This document shows, piece by piece, positions 58,189 through 64,000 of a stretch of 64,000 nucleotides of DNA. The notes beneath the pieces were generated by a model. The model ran no database searches, was not told the DNA's origin, and was given only the letters and a program-made list of their open reading frames with translations. The stretch is taken from assembly GCA_030681895.1 (NCBI GenBank), contig JAUXRI010000090.1, positions 18,044 through 82,043 on the forward strand. The letters are read 5' to 3'. Made by a program: the position numbers and the translations under genes. Position 1 is the stretch's first letter, and each line of letters opens with the position of its first letter. This DNA comes from Myxococcales bacterium (GTDB lineage Bacteria; Myxococcota; Myxococcia; Myxococcales; Myxococcaceae).

Positions 58189-60714
58189 CTACTCGTGGCG
58201 CAGCGCCGAGACGATTTTGAGCCGCGCGGCGTGACGCGCCGGGAGCACCGCCGCGAGCGCGCCGAAGCCGAGCGCAATCACCACCATCGTCACCACGCCG
58301 CTCACCGGCACGCGGAACGTCGCCAGCATCCCGTACGCCTCCATCGCCCGCACCGAGATGAAGCCGAGCCATAGCCCCACGACGATGCCGGCGAGCGCAC
58401 CGACGCTGGCCAACAGCAGGCTCTCGGCCAGGACGAGGCGTCGCACCTGCCGCTGGGTGCTGCCGATGGCGCGGAGCAGCCCAATCTCCCGAATGCGCTC
58501 GAGCACGTTGATGCCGAGCGTGTTGGCCAGCGCGATGAGCGCCGGCACCACCAGCATCACCAGCAGGACGTACATCGCGTTGAGCTTCTTGCGCCCGTCG
58601 TCGAGCAGCTTGTCGCGCCACTCGCCGGTCGCGTGCAGCACGAAGCCGGGCCACGCGTCGAGCCGCTGCGAGAGCGCGCTGCGCACCGACGCCACCGCCG
58701 CGCCCTGCTTCGCGTCGACGAACACCAGGTGATCGGCGTCGATGTGGAAGTCCTGGGTGAGCGCGGCGTGCGACAGGTAGGCCGTGGGCACGCGGTAGTT
58801 GAGCGCGTCGCTGCCGATGCCCACCACGCGGTACGTCACCGGGCCCGTCGGGCTCACCAGCTCGACCTGGTCGCCGAGCTTCACGCCCGCCTGCTTCGCC
58901 CAGACGGGGTTCATGATGAGGGTGTGAGGCTCCGACAACGCCGCGACCGAATCGGGTGAGCCGGCCTCGAAGTCCATCGCCGCCACCTTCAGGTAGGCGT
59001 TCGGGTCGAGCCCGACGAGCGTCACGTTCTGCACGCCTGCACGCGACACGCCCATGCGCAGGCTTGTCGCGACCTCGACGCCCTCGACCTCGGACAAGGA
59101 GCGCACGAGCTCTCCCGACGCGCCGACGCCACCGCTCAACATCAGCGTGGGCGGCATCACCATGAAGTCGGCCCCGAGCGTGCGGTCGATCTGCGAGACG
59201 ACGCCTTCGATGGTCGAGTTCGTCATCGCCGCGAGCGCGACGATGATGGCGAGGGCGACGGTCATCACCGAGGCCGTGATGGCCGAACGGTGCCGCTGCC
59301 GCGCGACGTTGCCCTGCGCGAGCTTGCCTTCCTGCGCCATCACCACGTCGAGCCCGCGACGGAACACCGCCGTGAGGGGCACGATGCTCGCCGGCCCGAC
59401 CAGGAAGACGGCCACGATGAAGGCGAGCGCGCCGAGGCTCTGCAGCGCGAGCACGCCCGTGAAGAGCCCGACGACGCCAACGATGCCGAACGTGACGCCG
59501 ACGCCGATGCGCACCCGGCTCACCGGCGTTCGAGCGTCGCCACCCGAGGGCCGCATCGCCTCGCGCGGTGATACCTGGCTCGCCTGCCTCGCGGGAGCCA
59601 GACAGCTGAGCACGCTGCCGCCGATGCCCAGCACGAGCGCCACCACCAGCGTCTGCAGCGACATCGGCTGTGGCTCGAGCACCAGGCCCACCTGACTGCG
59701 CCAGACGGGCGCGAGGCCCGAGACGACCAGCCGCTCCATGCCGACACCCACCACCAGACCCAGCAGCGTTCCCGTGACGCCCAGGAGCAGGCCTTCCACC
59801 GTCACCATCGCCAGCACCGTGCTTCGTGAGGCGCCGAGCGCGCGCAGGAGGCCGAGGTCGCGGCGGCGCTCCACCACCACCGTGCGGAAGGTGATGAAGA
59901 TGATGAAGCCCGCCATCACCATCGCCAGCACGCCGAACGCCTGCATCGGCACCGCCATGCGAGTCACCTGGTCGGTCAGCTGCGTGTTGCCGCGCGAGGC
60001 CTCGGCGATGAAGCCCGGCCCCAGCTCGGCGAGCAGCGCCGCCCTCGTCGCGTCGGCGTCGACACCTTCGTCGAAGCGCACGTCGACCTGCGAGAGCTGG
60101 TCTGCGCGGCCGAGCAGTTGCTGCGCGAGCGAGAGCGTGACGAAGACCGACTCGATGCCGCCGGGTTTTGCCGCCACGAAGCCTGCGACCTGCAGCGCGT
60201 GGCTGCCTTGCACCGACGGCACGAGCAGCGTGTCGCCGAGCTTCAGGTGCGCGCCGTCTCGCAACGTCTCGGAGATGATGGCGCCATCGGCCGGCAGCGC
60301 GTTCAGGGGAGCGCCCGACGTCACCGTCATCGGTCGCACGGGCTCCTGCTCGTCGCGGTCGACGCCGACGAGCTGCAACGCGACGACGGGCTTTCCGTCC
60401 AGCAGCGGCGCCGACTTTGGAGACAGCGCCACCATGCCCTGCACCCGTCCGCTCGCGCGCGCGACGCCCTTCATCGCGCGCACGCGGGCGAGCGTCTCGG
60501 AGGCGAACGGCGCCTGCGTGGCGGTCGAGAGTGAGGCATCGACCTGCTCCACCGAGGCCAGCACGTTCGAGGTGAGTGAGGCGGTGAGCGTCGGCACCAT
60601 GCCGCCCATTGCCACGACGAGCGCGACGCCGAAGACGATGGCCGTGGTGGTGAGCGCAGCGCGGGTCTTGCGCCGCAGCAGATAACGGAGCGCCAGCGTG
60701 GTGGTGGCGCTCAT
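58189..60714 (-). CDS. ABC transporter permease, double FtsX type
   Basis: 841 residues from ATG 60714, which overlaps the ATPase stop (ATGA). The N-terminus has 'ALRYLLRRKTRAALTTTAIVFGVALVVAMGG' (in pieces) as first helix. Two extracytoplasmic MacB-PCD-like loops ('GVARASGRVQGMVALSP', 'EGVEVATSLRMG') alternate with two FtsX-like four-helix cores ('VVVERRRDLGLLRALGASR' and 'RIREIGLLRAIGSTQR', the conserved ExGxLRAxG signature). This double-core organisation and length resemble YbbP-like permeases of the type VII ABC group. They do not form a channel for import but couple ATP hydrolysis to periplasmic work or lipoprotein/lipid export. Likely partner: the adjacent LolD/MacB-like ATPase. No membrane-fusion partner is encoded here. 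Confidence 0.92.
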   Translation of the reverse strand: MSATTTLALRYLLRRKTRAALTTTAIVFGVALVVAMGGMVPTLTASLTSNVLASVEQVDASLSTATQAPFASETLARVRAMKGVARASGRVQGMVALSPKSAPLLDGKPVVALQLVGVDRDEQEPVRPMTVTSGAPLNALPADGAIISETLRDGAHLKLGDTLLVPSVQGSHALQVAGFVAAKPGGIESVFVTLSLAQQLLGRADQLSQVDVRFDEGVDADATRAALLAELGPGFIAEASRGNTQLTDQVTRMAVPMQAFGVLAMVMAGFIIFITFRTVVVERRRDLGLLRALGASRSTVLAMVTVEGLLLGVTGTLLGLVVGVGMERLVVSGLAPVWRSQVGLVLEPQPMSLQTLVVALVLGIGGSVLSCLAPARQASQVSPREAMRPSGGDARTPVSRVRIGVGVTFGIVGVVGLFTGVLALQSLGALAFIVAVFLVGPASIVPLTAVFRRGLDVVMAQEGKLAQGNVARQRHRSAITASVMTVALAIIVALAAMTNSTIEGVVSQIDRTLGADFMVMPPTLMLSGGVGASGELVRSLSEVEGVEVATSLRMGVSRAGVQNVTLVGLDPNAYLKVAAMDFEAGSPDSVAALSEPHTLIMNPVWAKQAGVKLGDQVELVSPTGPVTYRVVGIGSDALNYRVPTAYLSHAALTQDFHIDADHLVFVDAKQGAAVASVRSALSQRLDAWPGFVLHATGEWRDKLLDDGRKKLNAMYVLLVMLVVPALIALANTLGINVLERIREIGLLRAIGSTQRQVRRLVLAESLLLASVGALAGIVVGLWLGFISVRAMEAYGMLATFRVPVSGVVTMVVIALGFGALAAVLPARHAARLKIVSALRHE

Positions 60715-61448
60715 GACAGCGCCTCGAGCTGCGACCTCACCCGGCTCGACGTGTCGAGCGCCGACGACAGGTTCTGGTCGTCGACGATGACGCCGTCTTT
60801 GAGGAACACCAGCCGCCGTGCACACGCGGCGATGCGCGGGTCGTGCGTCACCATCAACACCGTGCGCTGGTGCTCGTCGCTCAACGAGCGCAACAGCCGC
60901 GCGATGTCGTCGCCCGACTTCGAGTCGAGGTTGCCGGTGGGCTCGTCGGCGAGCACCAGCACGGGCTCGGTCACCAGCGCGCGCGCGATGGCCACCCGCT
61001 GCTGCTGGCCGCCCGAGAGCTGGTCGGGCAGGTGGTGGAGCCGGTCTGCGAGGCCGAGCCGCTCGAGCCACACCGTCGCTTTGCCTTCGGCCACGTTCGC
61101 GGCCACGCCGTCGAGCGTGAGCGGCAGCGCGACGTTCTCGACCGCGCTCATCACCGGCACGAGGTTGAACGACTGGAAGATGAAGCCGATGCGCCGCCGC
61201 CGCACCAGCGTCAGGCCCTCGTCGTCGAGCGTGGTGAGCTCCTCGGCGCCGAGCTTCACGGTGCCGCTGTCTGGCCGGTCGAGGCCTCCGAGCAGGTGCA
61301 GCAGCGTCGACTTGCCGCAGCCGCTGGGCCCCATGACGGCCACGAAGTCGCTCTGGTCGAGCGTCAACGAGACGCCCGCGAGCGCGCGCACCGCCGTCGC
61401 GCCGTCGGCGTACGTCTTCACGAGCTGCGTTGCAGTGATGAGCGCCAT
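60711..61448 (-). CDS. ABC transporter ATP-binding protein (MacB/LolD type)
   Basis: 245 residues from ATG 61448 with GGAG 6 bases upstream. All hallmarks are present: Walker A 'GPSGCGKST', Q-loop 'FIFQSFNLVP', signature 'LSGGQQQRVAIARAL', Walker B 'VLVLADEP' and switch His in 'MVTHDPRI'. 'FNLVPVMSAVENVALPL' is characteristic of the LolD/MacB/YbbA subgroup. It overlaps the permease by four bases and starts one base after the PadR stop, so the three genes form one operon. Powers the neighbouring FtsX-type permease. Confidence 0.95.
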   Translation of the reverse strand: MALITATQLVKTYADGATAVRALAGVSLTLDQSDFVAVMGPSGCGKSTLLHLLGGLDRPDSGTVKLGAEELTTLDDEGLTLVRRRRIGFIFQSFNLVPVMSAVENVALPLTLDGVAANVAEGKATVWLERLGLADRLHHLPDQLSGGQQQRVAIARALVTEPVLVLADEPTGNLDSKSGDDIARLLRSLSDEHQRTVLMVTHDPRIAACARRLVFLKDGVIVDDQNLSSALDTSSRVRSQLEALS

Positions 61449-61449
61449 G

Positions 61450-62058
61450 TCATTCTCCGTCGGGTGACTGCGGGGGCTTGCGAGGGCGGCCACGCGGCTT
61501 CGGGGCCGGGTCGACCGTGGTCTGTTTCGACATGTCGTCGAGGCGGGCTTCGATGCGCTCGAGCCAGCGCAGGTCGGCCTCGACGTGCAGCACCGCCTGC
61601 TCGAGCTGGAGCTGGTGAGCGAGCGCCGCGCGGGCCGACGCGTCTTGCCGCTGGCCCATCAGCTCGTGCAGGTCGCGGTACAGGCTGGCGCGCTGGGTGC
61701 GGAGCACCGCGTACGGCTCCTCGACCGCCGAGGTGATGGCCAGCATCAGCTTCAGGAAGAACTCGTCGCGCTGGTACGCGTTCTTCACCGGCATCGAGAA
61801 CCAGCTGCGCAGCTCGACGAGGCCTTCGTCGGTCAGCTCGAACGGCCGGCGCTGAGGCCCACCGCTCTGCGTGCCAGGTTGTTCGCGAACGAGCCCAGAC
61901 TCGGCGAGGCGGTCGAGGGTGGCGTAAATCTGCGCCGCCTTCACGTCCCACAGCTCGCCACCACCGAGCGAGGTGAGCGCGGCGTGCAGCTCGTAGCCGT
62001 GGCGCGCGCGCTGATGAAGGAGACCGAGAACCGCATGCCGGACCGACATGCGCGTCAT
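61450..62058 (-). CDS. PadR family transcriptional regulator
   Basis: 202 residues (start 62058, or 62049). The N-terminal winged helix shows 'AVLGLLHQRARHGYELHAAL', 'LWDVKAAQIYATLDRLAESGLV' and the wing 'RPFELTDEG', diagnostic of PadR. The C-terminal helices (~100-175, 'FFLKLMLAI...') form the dimerisation/ligand domain, as in PadR-subfamily-2 members. The final ~25 residues are Lys/Pro/Arg-rich. It is the first gene of an operon with an ABC ATPase and permease, so it probably represses that operon and responds to a compound or stress the transporter handles. Palindromic sites upstream (62059-62114) fit autoregulation. Confidence 0.94.
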   Translation of the reverse strand: MTRMSVRHAVLGLLHQRARHGYELHAALTSLGGGELWDVKAAQIYATLDRLAESGLVREQPGTQSGGPQRRPFELTDEGLVELRSWFSMPVKNAYQRDEFFLKLMLAITSAVEEPYAVLRTQRASLYRDLHELMGQRQDASARAALAHQLQLEQAVLHVEADLRWLERIEARLDDMSKQTTVDPAPKPRGRPRKPPQSPDGE

Positions 62059-62114
62059 CTAGTTACGGGGTGACTAGTTTCCCAGCGGAAAACTGGTCAT
62101 TCGATGACTAGTCA
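62059..62114. promoter_or_regulatory. Cluster of CTAGT inverted repeats, likely PadR operator
   Basis: The short divergent region holds repeated CTAGT half-sites at 62059, 62074 and 62108 and a variant CTGGT at 62093. CTAGTTA/TGACTAG (62059-62065, 62071-62077) and ACTAGTTT/AAACTGGT (62073-62080, 62090-62097) form imperfect inverted repeats, and TGACTAGTCA (62105-62114) is a perfect palindrome. PadR proteins bind such short inverted repeats near their own start. A regulatory link to prs is possible. Confidence 0.6.
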
Positions 62115-62169
62115 GCAATTTCAGCGGGTTCATCGACCGTTTTCGCGAGCTGTGGCACAACCACGCCAC

Positions 62170-63081
62170 ATGCGCTGCGTGCTCCTGGCCGGTTCCTCAC
62201 ACCCTGCGCTCGCCGCTGACGTGGCGAAGGCGATGGGCGTTCCGCTGTCCCGCTGCACCATCGAGCGCTTCCCGGACGGAGAGCTCGACGTCGACCTCGA
62301 GGAGCGCGTGCGCGGCGCTGAGGTCTTCGTGCTGCAGTCGCTGCACGCGCCGGTGGGAGAGCACCTGCTCGAGCTCTCACTCGTCGCCGACGCCTGCTAC
62401 CGCTCTGGTGCCTCGAGCGTCACCGCCGTGGTGCCGTACCTCGGCTACGCCCGGCAAGACCGCCGCGACGCGGGCCGGGAGCCGCTTGGCGCGCGCGTGG
62501 TGGCCGACCTGTTGGGCGCCTCGCACCTCGAGCGGCTCATCTGCATGGACCTGCACTCGCGCGCCGTCGAGGGCTGCTTCCCGTTGCCCGTGGAGCACGC
62601 CTCGGCGATTCCGGCGCTCACGGAGTACCTGAAGACGCGGCTGCCTGAGAACGCGGTGGTCGTCTCTCCCGACCTCGGCGCGGTGAAGCGGGCTGAAGCG
62701 TTCGCGCGGCCGCTCGGGTTGCCGGTGGCCGTCGTTCACAAGCAGCGGCTCTCGGGCCGTGACGTCGAAGCGCAGGGCGTGGTGGGTGACGTGAAGGGCA
62801 AACACCCCGTGCTGGTCGACGACATGATCAGCACCGGAGGCACGCTCGCCGCCGCAGCGCAGGCCGTGCTCGACGAGGGCGCAGAAGGTCCGGTCACCGT
62901 CGTCGCGTCGCACGGTCTCTTCGTCGGGCCCGCCAACGAGCGGTTGGCGAAGGTGCCACTGGCGCGGGTCGTCGTCAGTGACAGCGTGCCGATGCCGGCG
63001 AACCTCACGTTCCCGCTCGAGCGTGTGTCGTGCGCGCCGGTGCTCGCGTCAGTCATTCAGCGGCTGCTCACCCGCGCCTGA
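62170..63081 (+). CDS. prs: Ribose-phosphate pyrophosphokinase (PRPP synthetase)
   Basis: 303 residues from ATG 62170, chosen because 'MRCVLLAGSSHPALAADVA' aligns with the E. coli Prs start; ATG 62104 lies inside the palindromic region. The enzyme makes PRPP from ribose 5-phosphate and ATP for nucleotide, His and Trp synthesis. Motifs: 'RFPDGEL', flexible-loop 'YARQDRR' (94-100), 'MDLHS' (metal-binding) and PRPP loop 'VLVDDMISTGGTL' (~214-226). It is a little short for the class I family (~315), and 'PLGARVVADLL' matches the region after the loop. Divergence from PadR across a shared upstream region is unusual for a housekeeping gene and may mean it is a second prs copy; this is inference. 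Confidence 0.9.
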   Translation: MRCVLLAGSSHPALAADVAKAMGVPLSRCTIERFPDGELDVDLEERVRGAEVFVLQSLHAPVGEHLLELSLVADACYRSGASSVTAVVPYLGYARQDRRDAGREPLGARVVADLLGASHLERLICMDLHSRAVEGCFPLPVEHASAIPALTEYLKTRLPENAVVVSPDLGAVKRAEAFARPLGLPVAVVHKQRLSGRDVEAQGVVGDVKGKHPVLVDDMISTGGTLAAAAQAVLDEGAEGPVTVVASHGLFVGPANERLAKVPLARVVVSDSVPMPANLTFPLERVSCAPVLASVIQRLLTRA

Positions 63082-63146
63082 CGCGAAGATGCGCCCAGGT
63101 CCGAAAATGGCCAGACGGCGTCGGGGCCTGCCACTAAGTCAGCGGC

Positions 63147-64000
63147 GTGCCTCTCGAAGCAGACACCCGCTATCGCGCCCTCGCCGCAAGGGATGCCCGC
63201 TTCGACGGGCGCTTCTTCGTCGGTGTGAAGACGACCGGAATCTATTGCCGGCCGGTGTGCCCTGCGCGCACGCCGCGCCGTGAGCGCTGCACGTTCTTCG
63301 AGACGGCGGCGGCGGCCGAGCGCGACGGCTTTCGGGCGTGTTTCCGATGCAGGCCTGAGCTCGCGCCGGGCAACGCGCAGATGGACGCGACGTCGCGACT
63401 GGTGAACGCCGCAGTCAGTCGCATCGCGGCGGGCGTGTTGAACGAGGGCTCCGTCGAAGACCTCGCGGAGAGCCTCGGCGTCACCGACCGTCACCTGCGT
63501 CGCGTGCTCGTCGAGGCGCTCGGCGTGTCACCGGTGGAGTTCGCCCAGACGGCGCGGCTGGCGCTCGCGAAGCGGCTGCTCCATGACTCGTCACTGGGCC
63601 TGTCGGAGCTGGCCTTCGCGTCGGGCTTTCAGAGCGTGCGGCGGTTCAACTCGGCGTTCGACGCGCGCTTTCATCGTTCGCCGACGTCGGTGCGGCGCGA
63701 GGCGCAGGAAGACCGGAGCGCAGGCGTTCGCCTTCGGCTCGACTATCGGCCACCGTTCGACTGGTCGTCCGCGCTCCGGTTCTTCGCGGCGCGTGCGATG
63801 CCGGGCGTCGAGGCGGTCGAGGGCGACATCTATCGACGCACCGTGCACGTCGGCTCCGCGAAGGGCTGGCTGTCGGTCGAGCCGCACCACACTCAACCGG
63901 CGCTGGTCGCGACGCTGTCGAGCTCGTTGCTGGGTGAGCTGATGCCCATCGTCGCGAAGCTGCGGCGCGTGTTCGACCTCGACGCGCACCCGACCGAGGT
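63147..64000 (+). CDS. Ada-like/AlkA-type DNA repair protein, 3' truncated
   Basis: Starts at GTG 63147 and runs off the right edge (at least 284 residues visible). The N-terminus is an Ada-type zinc domain: Cys34 and Cys38 in 'GIYCRPVCPA', Cys65 and Cys68 in 'ACFRCRP', the pattern that lets Ada accept methyl groups from phosphotriesters. An AraC-type HTH (~95-175) follows ('VEDLAESLGVTDRHLRRVL', 'LSELAFASGFQSVRRFNSAF'). The next part, beginning 'LRLDYRPPFDWSSALRFFAARAMPG', matches the N-terminal domain of AlkA-type 3-methyladenine glycosylases. The composite of Ada sensor, HTH and AlkA is a known bacterial fusion that repairs and signals alkylation damage. The catalytic HhH-Asp region is beyond the window. 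Confidence 0.9.
   Translation, partial: MPLEADTRYRALAARDARFDGRFFVGVKTTGIYCRPVCPARTPRRERCTFFETAAAAERDGFRACFRCRPELAPGNAQMDATSRLVNAAVSRIAAGVLNEGSVEDLAESLGVTDRHLRRVLVEALGVSPVEFAQTARLALAKRLLHDSSLGLSELAFASGFQSVRRFNSAFDARFHRSPTSVRREAQEDRSAGVRLRLDYRPPFDWSSALRFFAARAMPGVEAVEGDIYRRTVHVGSAKGWLSVEPHHTQPALVATLSSSLLGELMPIVAKLRRVFDLDAHPTE

Noticed and set aside
58189..61071. 960-residue version of the permease
   Set aside because: The first 119 residues overlap the ABC ATPase gene in another frame and are Arg/Pro/Ala-rich; ATG 60714 fits the ATGA overlap and the first membrane helix.
1..64000. tRNA, rRNA, insertion sequences, integrase or attachment sites
   Set aside because: No cloverleaf-like tRNA, rRNA-like stretch, transposase motif or flanking direct repeat was recognised on reading; short or degenerate ones could have been missed.

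Overview
The window is about 70% G+C and almost entirely coding. It looks like chromosomal DNA of a myxobacterium (Myxococcota), probably of the Archangiaceae/Myxococcaceae type. The support is inferred from gene content: several predicted secreted lipoproteins carrying Asp-Ala-Gly ('DAG') linkers, a MopE-type metal-binding motif, a TIGR02996 protein, a Ser/Thr kinase fused to an ATPase and TPRs, hybrid histidine kinases, and a MYXO-CTERM-like tail. No rRNA, tRNA, CRISPR array, integrase or insertion sequence was recognised, and no gap between genes exceeds 300 bases.

Layout. 0-10.8 kb: a truncated HEAT-like protein, a PEGA-domain envelope protein, a Cys/Gly-rich MopE-motif lipoprotein and, convergent with it, a 2113-residue RHS/NHL lipoprotein with teneurin-like architecture. 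10.8-17.8 kb: a receiver-first histidine kinase diverging from a complete five-gene Hyb-type [NiFe] hydrogenase operon (hybO-hybA-hybB-hybC-hybD), tightly spaced or overlapping. 17.8-22.6 kb: a 1050-residue Ala-rich protein with a possible papain-like Cys-His-Asp core, a small beta-barrel-like protein and a NicO/UreH-like metal permease that could supply nickel to the hydrogenase.

22.6-39.8 kb holds mostly metabolic and housekeeping genes: a Tat-exported DUF362 protein, a TIGR02996 protein, a glycosyltransferase, a YkgJ cysteine-cluster protein that seems to need a CTG start, a LURP-one protein, DUF427, a PAS hybrid kinase, a translationally coupled sodium/solute symporter plus GH5 glycosidase pair, a matrixin-like lipoprotein that has lost its zinc ligands, a small lipoprotein plus SDR pair, a glutamate-synthase-like FMN protein and a PNPOx-family protein.

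39.8-54.8 kb is a cluster of large repetitive surface proteins: a 1157-residue lipoprotein with a 27-bp tandem repeat, a FG-GAP protein with 14 repeats and a MYXO-CTERM-like tail, and a 1450-residue EGF/PPC-like lipoprotein. A small dual-specificity phosphatase, a small membrane protein, a frameshifted gene and another lipoprotein lie among them. 54.8-64 kb: a kinase-ATPase-TPR regulator, a PadR/ABC ATPase/FtsX-type permease operon, a PRPP synthetase diverging from it across palindromic sites, and a truncated Ada-AlkA-like DNA repair gene at the right edge.

Functionally the window combines a periplasm-facing H2-oxidising (or H2-cycling) module with its nickel supply, a polysaccharide-use pair, and a large investment in secreted lipoproteins probably involved in surface interaction or predation. 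The functional links are inferences from context and motifs; no searches were run.
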